NCBI RefSeq assembly: GCF_900114475.1
Contig: NZ_FOTE01000002.1
Coordinates: 124,001-188,000 of the forward strand
DNA length: 64,000 bases
DNA from: Paenibacillus sp. 1_12
Lineage (GTDB): Bacteria > Bacillota > Bacilli > Paenibacillales > NBRC-103111
Reading direction: 5' to 3'
Shown here: piece by piece, positions 17,178-25,901 of the stretch
Layout: every line of letters starts with the position of its first letter
How positions within the stretch are numbered: position 1 is the first letter of the stretch
Program-made: the position numbers and the translations under genes
Notes under the pieces: generated by a model
Database searches by the model: none
What the model saw: the letters and a program-made list of their open reading frames with translations, nothing else
What the model was told of the DNA's origin: nothing

Positions 17178-18719
17178 TTATTGGTAATAATCATGATTAA
17201 TGACGGAAGGTGCCAGCGGCTTTTGGGCAAACACAATTTCCGCCGTACGGATCGATTTGAGCATACCTGTTGCTTTATTAATAGTCTCTTGGTATTCACT
17301 CTCTGGAACCGAATCCCATACGATACCTGCTCCTGCCTGAACGTACGCCTTGCCATTTTTGAATATAATTGTACGGATCGTAATGCAAGTGTCCAGATTT
17401 CCGGAGAAACCGAGGTAACCAATAGCCCCTGCATAAGCGCCACGTGATTCATTCTCAACCTCTGCTATAATTTCCATTGCACGCAGCTTCGGTGCACCAG
17501 ATACTGTACCTGCCGGTAAACAAGAGAGGAAGGCATCAAAAAAGTCCTTATCCTTGGCGATTTTACCTGACACGTTGGAAACGATGTGCATCACGTGCGA
17601 ATACTTCTCTATTTGCATGAATGTATCACAGTGAACCGAACCAAACTCAGCCACACGGCCAATATCATTGCGCCCCAGATCTACGAGCATCAAATGCTCG
17701 GCACGTTCTTTTTCGTCCGCAAGCAGCTCAGCTTCATATGCATCGTCCTGCTCAGGAGTTTTTCCTCTTGGTCTGGTTCCGGCTATCGGACGTGTTTCCA
17801 CCTTCTCGTCTTCTACGCGGACAAGCAGCTCTGGTGAAGTTCCAACGATCACCTCGTCGTCCATTTTGAGGCAATACATATACGGTGAAGGATTCAATGT
17901 ACGCAGGATTCGGTATACATGCAGTGGGGATACTTCTGTTTCGATCTCAAAACGCTGCGATAGCACCACCTGAAAAATATCTCCCGCCCGAATATATTCC
18001 TTCGCCTGCTCCACATTGGCTATATATTGCTCCTTGGTCAAATTGGATTTGACCTCGCCCAATTCCACATCCGTTGGGATAGACTGCTGTGACAACGTAA
18101 GTCCTGGTAGAGGACGTCTGAGACGCTCAATTGTCTCTTCAATCTTGGCAATCGTTGCCTCATATGCTGCCGCAATATCTGCATCCGTTCCTTGCTGGGG
18201 AATGTGCACATTGGCTATGACTTTAAGCTGTTGTTTAAAATGGTCGAACACAATGACCTGATCACAAAACATAAATTGAATATCGTTCATCTGCAAATCA
18301 TCTACCTTGTGTGGAGGCAGTTTTTCATAATATTGCATCAGATCGTAACCAAAGAATCCAACTGCACCACCAGTAAACCTTGGCAAATCAGGCAAAGCGG
18401 GACTTTTATAATAACGAAGATAAGCCTTCAACACATCAATCGGCTTTTCTATGGTATGTTTCTTCTCTGACTGTGTTTCAACCTCGGTCACGCCGTTCTT
18501 CGCTGTAATCATCATGAATGGATCTGTACCAATAAACGAATAACGCGCCCATTTGAGCCCACCCTCAACACTTTCTAACAAAAAAGCACGCTTTTCATGA
18601 TAAAAATGCTGAAATACACGAATCGGCGTTTCCGTATCCGCCATTAATGTACGAACGATTGGGACCAAATTGTATTGCTTGGATAGTTGGATCACTTCTT
18701 TAAGATCTGGTGTGTACAT
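17178..18719 (-). CDS. trpE: Anthranilate synthase component I TrpE
   Basis: The 513-residue chorismate-utilising enzyme has the N-terminal tryptophan-binding region (LLESVEGG, about residue 48). Its catalytic C-terminal half includes GDIFQVVLSQRF, PSPYMYCL, GTSPELLVRVE, RPIAGTRPRG, LPAGTVSGAPK and GYLGFSGNLDTCITIRT. It converts chorismate plus ammonia (from a TrpG partner) to anthranilate. It is the first gene of the operon; its ribosome-binding site (GAGGAGAG) lies inside a run of four GAG triplets. A TRAP-type leader of about 235 nt precedes it. Confidence 0.97.
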   Translation of the reverse strand: MYTPDLKEVIQLSKQYNLVPIVRTLMADTETPIRVFQHFYHEKRAFLLESVEGGLKWARYSFIGTDPFMMITAKNGVTEVETQSEKKHTIEKPIDVLKAYLRYYKSPALPDLPRFTGGAVGFFGYDLMQYYEKLPPHKVDDLQMNDIQFMFCDQVIVFDHFKQQLKVIANVHIPQQGTDADIAAAYEATIAKIEETIERLRRPLPGLTLSQQSIPTDVELGEVKSNLTKEQYIANVEQAKEYIRAGDIFQVVLSQRFEIETEVSPLHVYRILRTLNPSPYMYCLKMDDEVIVGTSPELLVRVEDEKVETRPIAGTRPRGKTPEQDDAYEAELLADEKERAEHLMLVDLGRNDIGRVAEFGSVHCDTFMQIEKYSHVMHIVSNVSGKIAKDKDFFDAFLSCLPAGTVSGAPKLRAMEIIAEVENESRGAYAGAIGYLGFSGNLDTCITIRTIIFKNGKAYVQAGAGIVWDSVPESEYQETINKATGMLKSIRTAEIVFAQKPLAPSVINHDYYQ

Positions 18720-18726
18720 GGACGCA

Positions 18727-18744
18727 CTCTCCTCTGCTCATCTC
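18727..18744 (-). promoter_or_regulatory. Four GAG triplets overlapping the trpE ribosome-binding site
   Basis: On the minus strand GAG occurs at 18744-18742, 18739-18737, 18734-18732 and 18729-18727, each separated by two bases. That is the spacing preferred by TRAP. The block covers the Shine-Dalgarno sequence, so bound TRAP could also block ribosome entry, as known for trpG/pabA-type sites in B. subtilis. Four triplets alone would bind weakly. Confidence 0.5.
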
Positions 18745-18754
18745 ATTTAAAAAA

Positions 18755-18780
18755 CAAAAAACCTCTACGTGAAGTAGAGG
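18755..18780 (-). terminator. Attenuator terminator of the trp leader
   Basis: The minus strand forms CCTCTAC / GTAGAGG with a 5-nt loop followed by TTTTTTG, about 35 nt before trpE. The 5' arm can alternatively pair with GAGTAGAG in the triplet region at 18922-18929 (8 bp, one G-U), giving an antiterminator. Confidence 0.85.
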
Positions 18781-18885
18781 TGGGTATCGCAGATGATATT
18801 AACCATACCGAAACAGCACTGCTATTCTTACAGCAGCAGCTATACACGCACACAAATAAGCACCTGTACGGTATTCGGTGTTACA

Positions 18886-18934
18886 CTCGGCTCATCTCAA
18901 CTCTGCTCTACTAACTACTCACTCTACTCAACTC
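18886..18934 (-). promoter_or_regulatory. TRAP-binding site of the trp operon leader (11 GAG/TAG triplets)
   Basis: On the minus strand I count eleven triplets in 49 nt: nine GAG and two TAG (18917-18915 and 18913-18911). Most spacers are 2 nt, with 0-1 nt spacers in the middle. Eleven triplets equals the number of subunits in the TRAP ring, and mtrB is encoded at 28213-28440. Tryptophan-loaded TRAP is expected to wrap this RNA, prevent the antiterminator and let the terminator at 18755-18780 form. Confidence 0.88.
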
Positions 18935-18960
18935 GTCTGGAAATGCTACTTGCTACCCAT

Positions 18961-18990
18961 ACTATACTATTTGTATTATGATTTTGTCAA
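18961..18990 (-). promoter_or_regulatory. Sigma-A-type promoter of the trp operon
   Basis: The minus strand has TTGACA (18985-18990), an 18-bp spacer and TATAGT (18961-18966), about 27 bp upstream of the first TRAP triplet. The -35 lies inside the last codons of aroH. Confidence 0.75.
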
Positions 18991-19353
18991 TTTGGATAAA
19001 TCGGGACGAAGACGCATTGCTTCCTTCAAATAGATATGAACGATCTCATCCTGTTTCTTCTCAGTATTGACCATCACCATCAACCGGATGCACAATGGAA
19101 GACTGCCGATAACTGGAACTTCCAGTGAACACATCAGCGGTACAAGCTCCCAGCCTTCCATTGCACGAATTGCACGAGCTGGGAAGGTCGCTGTCAAATC
19201 GGTCGTTACTGTCACAAATACACTAGCGATTTCATCCGGTACAATGCCATTCTCGGCAATAATATGATTCAACATTTCTGTTGTTGCCGCTAAAATTTCA
19301 TTTTCTTCATTGTTTTCTACCGTTGTCGCACCGCGAATTCCCCGAACAAACAT
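18976..19353 (-). CDS. aroH: Chorismate mutase AroH
   Basis: The 125-residue protein matches the trimeric monofunctional AroH class. It has the N-terminal FVRGIRGATTVENN (active-site Arg7), followed by AATTEMLNHII, VTTDLTATFPARAIR and CSLEVPVIGSLPLCIRLMV with the catalytic Cys/Arg region. It converts chorismate to prephenate for TyrA. Start ATG with GGAGG 8 nt before. It is 3 bp after aroB, so aroC-aroB-aroH form one unit; the trp promoter starts inside its 3' end. Confidence 0.95.
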   Translation of the reverse strand: MFVRGIRGATTVENNEENEILAATTEMLNHIIAENGIVPDEIASVFVTVTTDLTATFPARAIRAMEGWELVPLMCSLEVPVIGSLPLCIRLMVMVNTEKKQDEIVHIYLKEAMRLRPDLSKLTKS

Positions 19354-19356
19354 GTG

Positions 19357-20451
19357 CTATACCTCCCGTTTCAGCTGTTCCACGACATCTCTCACCAAAG
19401 CCGCGGACACATTCTTGTTAATCTCCACCTTACCAATTTCGATTGGTACGATAAAGACGATATTGCCTTCATCAAACTTCTTGTCATGCATCATGGCACT
19501 CATAATCGCATCTGTATCCAGGTGCGAAGGTATACTTGTGGGTAATCCAAATGCTTGCAAAATACGTTTCGTTGTGGTGTAAATTTCCTCCGAGTAGCCC
19601 AAACGAACAGCAACCTTGGCCGAACCTACCATCCCAATCGAAATTGCTTCTCCATGCAGCAGTTCGCCGTAACCACCAATGGCTTCGAGGGCATGACCAA
19701 TTGTATGTCCCAGATTCAAAATGGCACGCAAGCCGTGCTCCTTTTCATCCTCGGAAACGACAATCGTTTTTACGCGACAGCCCTCATATAAGCCATACTC
19801 CAAAGCTTCAGCATCCAGATGGACAAGCTTCTCCGCATTTTCTTCCAGCCATGCTGTAAATCCAGCATCCCAGATCAAGCCATGCTTGATCATCTCAGAT
19901 AGTCCGGCACGGACTTCTCGATCCGGCAGTGTCTGTAACGTAGATGTGTCATAAAGCACGAGCTCGGGCTGATGGAAAGCTCCGATAATGTTTTTGGCAA
20001 GAGGGTGATTGACTGCGACCTTGCCGCCTACACTGCTGTCATGTGCTAGGATCGTAGTCGGAATTTGCACGAATTTCACTCCACGCATATAGCTGGCAGC
20101 CACAAAACCCGCCAAATCTCCGACCACACCGCCACCTAAAGCGACAATCGTTGATTTACGATCCAACCCAGCCTGCAGGGCAACGCCAATAATATCCTCC
20201 AAAACACTCAATGATTTGGATTGCTCCCCAAAAGCAACTGTATATGAAGTGGGTTTAAAGCCGGACGCCTCCAGCAAGCTCAGAACCTGAGGCAAATGAT
20301 GCTTGGCTACATGATCATCCGTAACGATGAGCATCGGCGAGCCTTTGCTAATTCCGTGTTTATTGAATAAATCTCCGATTTGTTCAATGATGCCTTGCCC
20401 GATGTAAATGGGGTAAGAACGCTCTCCCAAATCAACCTTTAGCTCTCTCAT
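19357..20451 (-). CDS. aroB: 3-dehydroquinate synthase AroB
   Basis: The 364-residue NAD-dependent enzyme shows the nucleotide-binding GGGVVGDLAGFVAASYMRG stretch. It also has PTTILAHDSSVGGKVAVNH and the zinc-ligand segments LNLGHTIGHALE and HGEAISIGM. It cyclises DAHP to 3-dehydroquinate, the second shikimate step. Several in-frame starts exist near the 5' end; the ATG at 20451 gives the family's usual N-terminus (MRELKVDLG) and has GGGAG about 11 nt upstream, though an ATG nine bases earlier or the one at 20475 cannot be excluded. Confidence 0.95.
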   Translation of the reverse strand: MRELKVDLGERSYPIYIGQGIIEQIGDLFNKHGISKGSPMLIVTDDHVAKHHLPQVLSLLEASGFKPTSYTVAFGEQSKSLSVLEDIIGVALQAGLDRKSTIVALGGGVVGDLAGFVAASYMRGVKFVQIPTTILAHDSSVGGKVAVNHPLAKNIIGAFHQPELVLYDTSTLQTLPDREVRAGLSEMIKHGLIWDAGFTAWLEENAEKLVHLDAEALEYGLYEGCRVKTIVVSEDEKEHGLRAILNLGHTIGHALEAIGGYGELLHGEAISIGMVGSAKVAVRLGYSEEIYTTTKRILQAFGLPTSIPSHLDTDAIMSAMMHDKKFDEGNIVFIVPIEIGKVEINKNVSAALVRDVVEQLKREV

Positions 20452-20514
20452 TCGTCTCATCGCTCCCATCTGCATAACGGTTTACCTGCAACTGATTGGT
20501 TGTAGCAGTCAAAA

Positions 20515-21678
20515 TCAATAGCTCTTGATCTGCTCCAGGTAGCTGTCATAGTTTCTGCGAATTTCTTCCAAAGAATCGCCGCCGAATTTGTCAAGAAATG
20601 CGTTGGCTACTTCCCAAGCGACAATATTCTCCATAATAACACCAGCGGCTGGTACCGCACACGTATCCGAACGTTCTACTTGCGCTGTGAATGGCTCTTT
20701 GGTGTCGATATCAACACTTTGCAATGCTTTGTACAAAGTCGAGATAGGTTTCATAACTCCACGCACCACAATCGGCTCACCTGTTGTCATGCCACCCTCA
20801 AAGCCGCCTGCACGATTCGACGCACGATAAAAGCCTCGTTCTTCGCTATGCATAATTTCATCATGAACCTTGGAGCCTCTGAGCTTAGCAGCTTCGAAAC
20901 CGATACCAATTTCGCAGCCTTTGAAGGCTTGAATTGATAATACAGCCTGGGCGATGCGACCATCCAACTTGCGATCCCACTGGACGTGACTGCCTAATCC
21001 AACCGGTACACCTTCAATGATGCATTCCACAATACCACCAAGCGTGTCCCCATCTTCTTTGGCAGCATCAATCGCAGCTATCATACGGGCTTCTGCTTCT
21101 TTGTCAACTACACGTACTGGAGATTCCTCCGTAATACGGATCAGTTCATCAATTGGCAATTCCTGACGCTGCACCTCTACGTCACCAATACGGATAACTT
21201 GGACAGCCACCTTAATACCAAACGCTTCCAACAATTGACGAGCGACTGCTCCCGTTGCAACACGCATTGTTGTTTCTCGCGCGCTTGAACGCTCCAAAAT
21301 ATTGCGTAAATCCTTTTGATTATATTTCAAACCGCCGTTAAGATCCGCATGACCCGGACGCGGACGGTTTACTCTTCGTTTGGACTCGTCACTGCCTTCA
21401 ATCGGTTCAATGTTCATCACTGAAGTCCAGTGTTTCCAGTCGTTGTTCTCCACCACAAGCGCAATTGGCGCCCCCGTTGTTTTACCATGTCTTACGCCGC
21501 CAACAATACTTGCGGTATCTTGCTCGATTTGCATCCGGCGTCCGCGACCATGGCCTTTTTGACGGCGACCCAGTTGAAAGTTCACCTTCTCGAAGTCAAT
21601 CGTGACATTACTTGGAAAGCCTTCGATAATCGCAGTCAGCTGTGGTCCGTGCGTTTCTCCTGCCGTTAAATATCTCAC
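20515..21678 (-). CDS. aroC: Chorismate synthase AroC (AroF of B. subtilis)
   Basis: The 387-residue FMN enzyme begins [19 protein letters not shown], the family signature. It continues with [44 protein letters not shown] and the C-terminal [17 protein letters not shown] and [11 protein letters not shown] motifs. It eliminates phosphate from EPSP to give chorismate, feeding trp, tyr and other pathways. The GTG at 21678 is chosen over the TTG at 21699 because AAGGGG lies 8 nt before it and the length then agrees with homologues. It is the first gene of aroC-aroB-aroH with its own promoter. Confidence 0.95.
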   Translation of the reverse strand: MRYLTAGETHGPQLTAIIEGFPSNVTIDFEKVNFQLGRRQKGHGRGRRMQIEQDTASIVGGVRHGKTTGAPIALVVENNDWKHWTSVMNIEPIEGSDESKRRVNRPRPGHADLNGGLKYNQKDLRNILERSSARETTMRVATGAVARQLLEAFGIKVAVQVIRIGDVEVQRQELPIDELIRITEESPVRVVDKEAEARMIAAIDAAKEDGDTLGGIVECIIEGVPVGLGSHVQWDRKLDGRIAQAVLSIQAFKGCEIGIGFEAAKLRGSKVHDEIMHSEERGFYRASNRAGGFEGGMTTGEPIVVRGVMKPISTLYKALQSVDIDTKEPFTAQVERSDTCAVPAAGVIMENIVAWEVANAFLDKFGGDSLEEIRRNYDSYLEQIKSY

Positions 21679-21734
21679 TTGTTTATCCCCTTCCGACAAT
21701 CTCTTCCCTAGGTATGTACCCGATTCCTTTGCTA

Positions 21735-21763
21735 ATTATAGTATAGGCTTCACAGTTTGACAA
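21735..21763 (-). promoter_or_regulatory. Sigma-A-type promoter of aroC-aroB-aroH
   Basis: The minus strand has TTGTCA (21758-21763), a 17-bp spacer and TATAAT (21735-21740), directly downstream of the preceding terminator. Confidence 0.8.
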
Positions 21764-21781
21764 GAAACGTATACACAAAAA

Positions 21782-21824
21782 AAGAAGCGCATGCAGCGGC
21801 GTGAAAGCCGAGGTTGCGCTTCTT
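21782..21824 (-). terminator. Intrinsic terminator downstream of the ndk-cheR region
   Basis: A 10-bp stem AAGAAGCGCA / TGCGCTTCTT encloses an inner hairpin and is followed on the minus strand by a T run. It separates the small gene at 21857-22021 from the aro operon. Confidence 0.8.
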
Positions 21825-21856
21825 TCCTTCTCTATAAGGATGGTTGAAGATCTAAT

Positions 21857-22021
21857 TCACACATGGATCGATTGTTTGATGTAGGGTTCCGCATGTACGG
21901 TCTGGTCGGGTGCATCCACAAAACCAAGAATCTGCATAGAATCAATTCCGAGAATCTGTGCACATTCCTGCATCGTAATAAAGCCCTTGCGGTAAGCCAT
22001 AATAACCTTCCTTTTGTCCAT
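21857..22021 (-). CDS. Small hypothetical protein, 54 residues
   Basis: A 54-residue frame (MDKRKVIMAYRKGFITMQEC...) has an AGGAGGG 6-7 nt upstream of its ATG and is followed by a strong terminator, so it is likely expressed. A helix-turn-helix-like stretch (GFITMQECAQILGID, residues 13-27) resembles short Firmicute proteins thought to read a DNA or peptide ligand, but I do not recognise the family with certainty. Its leader carries a degraded version of the hairpin/RBS element. It lies between cheR and the aro operon. Confidence 0.7.
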   Translation of the reverse strand: MDKRKVIMAYRKGFITMQECAQILGIDSMQILGFVDAPDQTVHAEPYIKQSIHV

Positions 22022-22035
22022 TTGACCCTCCTAAG

Positions 22036-22049
22036 AGTTTACGAATACT
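22036..22049 (-). repeat. Degenerate leader hairpin before the small 54-residue gene
   Basis: The minus strand reads AGTATTCGTAAACT followed by CTTAGGAGGG. It matches the tail AAACTC(T/A)(T/A)AGGAGG of the well-formed copies and keeps a short weak stem. Confidence 0.45.
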
Positions 22050-22097
22050 AATTACTCCTTAGTATGGGCAGGACTGGAAAAGTTTATACATCAGCAG

Positions 22098-22886
22098 CTA
22101 TTCTTTCTTCCGATAGAAAAAGGTTTCAGCCGGCTCCAGCTTATATTGACCTGGTGAAAAAATTTGCTCTGTACTGCCTACGAACAAAATGCCACCTGGC
22201 TTAAGGGAATCTGCAAATTTTTGGTACAACAGATGCTTCGCTTCTTCGGTAAAATAGATCATCACATTTCGACAAATAATAAGATCAAACTGGGTATCGA
22301 ACTTATCCGTCAGCAAATTTTGCTTTTGAAAGCGGATGCCCTTTTTCAACTCATCGCTCACCAAATAAGTCAAATTTTCTTTTTTATAATATTTATCAAG
22401 GTAAGCCTGAGGAACATCCCGAATTGAACGGTCCGAATATACGCCATTTTTGGCTTTGGCAATAGCACCATCGTCAATATCCGTGGCTAGCAGATGAGTA
22501 TCATTTAACGCATTTTGCTTGGCAAGAATCATCGACAGCGTATAAGGCTCTTCCCCCGTGGAGCAGGCTGCACTCCAGCACTTGAGCTTACGGCTTTTAC
22601 GAAGCATATCCGGAATAAAGACACGCTCCAACACTTCCCAACGGTTCGGGTTGCGCCAGAACTCTGATACATTAATCGTCATGCGATCCAGAAACTCATA
22701 GAACAAATCTTTATCCTTGGTCATCGCTTCAAAAAAAGCGACAAACGTATCATAGCCTTTTTTGGTTCTCAATGTGGTCAAACGGCGCTTCATCTGGGCT
22801 TCTTTATATTGAGCCAAATCAATCGACGTATAATCCTTGACCTTTTTTACAAATAACAAAAAATCTTGATCTTCCATCACCAACAT
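22098..22886 (-). CDS. cheR: Chemotaxis protein methyltransferase CheR
   Basis: The 262-residue (or 259 from an ATG at 22877) SAM-dependent methyltransferase has an N-terminal helical domain with YKEAQMKRRLTTLRTKKG. The SAM-binding part includes LKCWSAACSTGEEPYTLSM, LATDIDDGAIAKAK and FDLIICRNVMIYF. It methylates glutamates on chemoreceptors. Its position between ndk and aroC matches B. subtilis. The choice between the two ATGs is open because AGGATGGG lies at short or long spacing. Confidence 0.93.
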   Translation of the reverse strand: MLVMEDQDFLLFVKKVKDYTSIDLAQYKEAQMKRRLTTLRTKKGYDTFVAFFEAMTKDKDLFYEFLDRMTINVSEFWRNPNRWEVLERVFIPDMLRKSRKLKCWSAACSTGEEPYTLSMILAKQNALNDTHLLATDIDDGAIAKAKNGVYSDRSIRDVPQAYLDKYYKKENLTYLVSDELKKGIRFQKQNLLTDKFDTQFDLIICRNVMIYFTEEAKHLLYQKFADSLKPGGILFVGSTEQIFSPGQYKLEPAETFFYRKKE

Positions 22887-22892
22887 CCCATC

Positions 22893-23336
22893 CTAAATCC
22901 ACGTTTGTACAGACTTGGTGTAGCTCACTAGTTCTTTTTCAGTAAAAAAGTTATTAATTTCCCGCTCAGCACTCTCAGGAGAATCAGAGCCATGTATTAA
23001 ATTGAAATTTGTATGTATCGCGTAATCCCCACGGATGGTTCCTGGCGCAGCATCTACAGCACTAGTTTTACCAATCATGGTTCGGGACAAAGCAATAATT
23101 TGATCGCCTTCCCAGACCATAGCAAATACCGGGCCTGATGTAATGAAAGTAACAAGCCTTTCAAAAAAATCTTTACCTGTATGCTCCACATAGTGCAGTT
23201 CGGCTTGTTCCTTCGACATTTGAATCAATTTGGCCCCAATCAATTGAAAGCCTTTTTGTTCAAATCGTTTTACAATCTCACCAATAACCCCACGCTGCAC
23301 GCCATCCGGCTTTACCATCAAAAAGCTGCGTTCCAT
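22893..23336 (-). CDS. ndk: Nucleoside diphosphate kinase Ndk
   Basis: The 147-residue enzyme has [19 protein letters not shown] at the start. The active-site histidine lies in [24 protein letters not shown] (NxIHGSDS signature). It transfers phosphate between NTPs and NDPs. ATG at 23336 with AAAGGAGG 7 nt upstream; the frame is open further 5' but without a ribosome-binding site. It precedes cheR by a few bases. Confidence 0.95.
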   Translation of the reverse strand: MERSFLMVKPDGVQRGVIGEIVKRFEQKGFQLIGAKLIQMSKEQAELHYVEHTGKDFFERLVTFITSGPVFAMVWEGDQIIALSRTMIGKTSAVDAAPGTIRGDYAIHTNFNLIHGSDSPESAEREINNFFTEKELVSYTKSVQTWI

Positions 23337-23359
23337 ATTCCATCCTCCTTTTAAGTCCC

Positions 23360-23388
23360 AATATAACATAGTTATAGTATTATGATAA
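23360..23388 (-). promoter_or_regulatory. Putative promoter of ndk-cheR
   Basis: The minus strand has TTATCA (23383-23388), a 17-bp spacer and TATATT (23360-23365). The -35 match is only partial. Confidence 0.45.
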
Positions 23389-23412
23389 CCATTCCATGGC
23401 AAAAGCTAACAT

Positions 23413-24387
23413 TTAATACGAACGATTCCCGATAAAATGAGCAACTCCGACAAAATCCTTCTTAGCTTGAATATCTGGCAAGCCCTGAAGTGCGGCTATT
23501 GCTTTATCAATATAACTCGAAGCCAACTGCTCTGATCTGTGAATACCATCACTGCTGCGGATCAACCTTATAAACTCACTAATGTCTGTTTGGCCGTCAG
23601 CATCCTTAATCTGCTGCATTTGCTCCAATAAAGCGCCTCGAAGTTCAGGCTGCTGCAGAGCAAATATAACCGGGACCGTAATATTCCCCTGACGAATATC
23701 GCTGCCAGGCGGTTTACCAATCTCCTTCTCGGAGCCACACAAATCAAGCAAGTCATCGCGAATTTGAAACGCCATCCCAACATTGTAACCGAATCGATAC
23801 AGACACAAAGACAAATCGTCCTCAGCACCAGCTGTAATCGCACCTAACTGGCAGCTTATCGCTATCAGCAGCGCTGTTTTACGCTTAATCCGCAGCAAAT
23901 AGTCACGTAACGTTTGTTCTGTGTTGAAAAAGAAACGGATTTGCTCCATTTCTCCGATACTCATCTCGACAATCGCTTTCGACATAATCTGATGAATGGT
24001 AGCATTCGGCAGCTTCGTGACGACCGTTAAAGCTTTGGCAAATATATAGTCTCCTGTGTGCATAGCAATCCGATTGTCCCATTTAGATCTGACAGTCTTC
24101 TGACCGCGGCGTGTCGAAGCATCGTCAATGACATCATCATGTACCAATGAGGCCATATGGATTAATTCTAAGGGAACTGCTATGTGCTTGATTCGCTCAA
24201 TGTCATAAGTGCCGAACTTCGCTCCCAGCAGTACGAAAACAGGCCGGATTCTTTTGCCGCCCGCCTTTAACAAATGGAGTGAAGCTTCACGAAGCAGTTC
24301 ATGTTCATTATCGATACTTCGCTCCAGCTCTTTTTCGATATAGGTTATATCTTTTTTCATTTTGGCGTATAATTCGATCAATTTCAT
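23413..24387 (-). CDS. hepT: Heptaprenyl diphosphate synthase component II (polyprenyl synthetase)
   Basis: The 324-residue trans-prenyltransferase has both aspartate-rich motifs: DDVIDD (residues 84-89, first motif) and DDLLD (second motif in GMAFQIRDDLLDLCG), with GGKRIRP upstream. Together with component I (gene at 26633-27493) it makes the C35 side-chain precursor of menaquinone-7 in Bacilli. Its ATG overlaps the stop of the UbiX-like gene (ATGA), so translation is coupled. In B. subtilis hepS-menH-hepT are contiguous; here ubiA and ubiX are inserted between. Confidence 0.92.
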   Translation of the reverse strand: MKLIELYAKMKKDITYIEKELERSIDNEHELLREASLHLLKAGGKRIRPVFVLLGAKFGTYDIERIKHIAVPLELIHMASLVHDDVIDDASTRRGQKTVRSKWDNRIAMHTGDYIFAKALTVVTKLPNATIHQIMSKAIVEMSIGEMEQIRFFFNTEQTLRDYLLRIKRKTALLIAISCQLGAITAGAEDDLSLCLYRFGYNVGMAFQIRDDLLDLCGSEKEIGKPPGSDIRQGNITVPVIFALQQPELRGALLEQMQQIKDADGQTDISEFIRLIRSSDGIHRSEQLASSYIDKAIAALQGLPDIQAKKDFVGVAHFIGNRSY

Positions 24388-25007
24388 TCCGTCACCTGCG
24401 TCACAGATTTATCTCCCTGTGAACCCCATCTTTTGAACAATTCATGCTCCACTTGCATCGCGTCCAATATTTTACCTACTACAAAATCAATCATGTCCTC
24501 TATGGTCTGAGGTCCTTGATAAAAAGCTGGCATAGCCGGAATCATTCGAACGCCCATTCTGGACAGCTTTAACATATTTTCAAGATGTATCGCATGTAAT
24601 GGCGTTTCGCGGGGAACCATGATCAGCGGCCTGCCTTCTTTAAGCATTACATCTGCCGTCCGCTCCAGTAAATTATCTGAGGCACCGCTTGCAACACTTG
24701 ACAAAGTTCCCATTGAACAAGGAACAACAACCATCCCAGCAGTTCGAAATGAACCGCTAGCTGTACTCGCACCAATATCTTGAATCGGATGATAATGAAA
24801 GCTCCCCGGCTGGGAACCAAATTGATTTTGAAGCGTTGCCTTCCTGTTGCTTGATTCCCAACCCAGCTCTTCCTTGAGCACCCGCCAGCCAGCATCCGTA
24901 ATCAACACATGCAGTTCCATCCCTATAGAGAGCAAATAGGTGCACAAACGTGCACCATAAGCCGCTCCGCTAGCTCCGGTTATGCCAATCACCCAAGGTC
25001 GACTCAT
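24384..25007 (-). CDS. ubiX: UbiX family flavin prenyltransferase
   Basis: The 207-residue flavoprotein has the nucleotide/phosphate loop ITGASGAAYGARL (residues 8-20), a GSFRTAGMVVVPCSMGTLSSVASG segment, and RPLIMVPRETPLHAIHLENMLKL, all typical of UbiX/Pad1. The family makes prenylated FMN, the cofactor of UbiD-type decarboxylases. It overlaps ubiA upstream (ATGA) and hepT downstream, so it belongs to the quinone/polyprenyl operon. The company suggests a decarboxylation step in menaquinone synthesis, as in the futalosine route, but the UbiD partner is outside the window. Confidence 0.9.
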   Translation of the reverse strand: MSRPWVIGITGASGAAYGARLCTYLLSIGMELHVLITDAGWRVLKEELGWESSNRKATLQNQFGSQPGSFHYHPIQDIGASTASGSFRTAGMVVVPCSMGTLSSVASGASDNLLERTADVMLKEGRPLIMVPRETPLHAIHLENMLKLSRMGVRMIPAMPAFYQGPQTIEDMIDFVVGKILDAMQVEHELFKRWGSQGDKSVTQVTE

Positions 25008-25879
25008 TTATGGAGCACCACCAAATCAGCCAGAGTGAAGATGAAGACAACTGAGCTCAATATGCTGTTCAAGGTAAAAAAGGCAATATTTACGCGGCTC
25101 AGGTTCGTAGGGTTAACGATCTTATGCTGATAAAACAACAAAAGGTTAGCGATAAGAATACCGATCAAATAGATCCAGCTCAGGTCCGTTAAATAAAATA
25201 AGACGATAAGTCCGACAGCTGTAATCACATGGAACCAGCGGGCAATTCGCAATGCCTTAGCAACGCCAAATCGTTGTGGTATCGAATGCAATCCTTCATT
25301 CTTGTCAAATTCGGTATCCTGACAAGCATAAATCACATCAAACCCTGCAGTCCAGAAGGAAACCGACACATAAAAAACGATAGCCGCCCAGGAGATATCG
25401 TTCGTGACAGCGACCCAGCCTCCAAGCGGAGCTAATCCGAGCGTCAAGCCCAGAATCAAGTGACAAGCCCAAGTGAACCGCTTTGTATACGAATAAAACA
25501 CAAGAAAAAAGACCGCAACAGGCAGCAGCTTCATGGAAAGCGAGCTTAAATTAGATGTAGCCCAGAACAACAGTACGAATGAAATCACAATGAAAATAAT
25601 TGCTTCTTTCGAAGAAATCAATCCTGCAGGAATCGCCCTGGCAGCTGTTCTCGGGTTCTTACCATCAAATACCTTATCAATGACTCGATTCAACCCCATG
25701 GCCGCGCTGCGAGCGCCTACCATCGCGAGAATGATCCAGCCTATGGCTGCCCAACCCGGTAAATGGTTAGTCATAACGATGGAACCTAATATCGCTCCCA
25801 TAAATGCGAACGGCAGTGCAAAGAGCGTATGCTCAATTTTGATCATTTCCAAAAAAATTTTCGTCTTTTTCAATAGCAT
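25004..25879 (-). CDS. ubiA: UbiA family prenyltransferase (4-hydroxybenzoate/MqnP type)
   Basis: The 291-residue polytopic membrane protein carries the first aspartate-rich motif region GLNRVIDKVFDGKNPRTAARAIPAG and the second one DVIYACQDTEFDKNEGLHSIPQRFG. It attaches a polyprenyl chain to an aromatic acid. Classical MenA proteins differ in sequence; the combination UbiA plus UbiX next to UbiE and HepT is the arrangement expected for the futalosine menaquinone pathway (MqnP-like), an inference from context. ATG start with GGAG upstream. Confidence 0.88.
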   Translation of the reverse strand: MLLKKTKIFLEMIKIEHTLFALPFAFMGAILGSIVMTNHLPGWAAIGWIILAMVGARSAAMGLNRVIDKVFDGKNPRTAARAIPAGLISSKEAIIFIVISFVLLFWATSNLSSLSMKLLPVAVFFLVFYSYTKRFTWACHLILGLTLGLAPLGGWVAVTNDISWAAIVFYVSVSFWTAGFDVIYACQDTEFDKNEGLHSIPQRFGVAKALRIARWFHVITAVGLIVLFYLTDLSWIYLIGILIANLLLFYQHKIVNPTNLSRVNIAFFTLNSILSSVVFIFTLADLVVLHK

Positions 25880-25901
25880 CTAAATCCACCACTCCCGTTT
25901 G

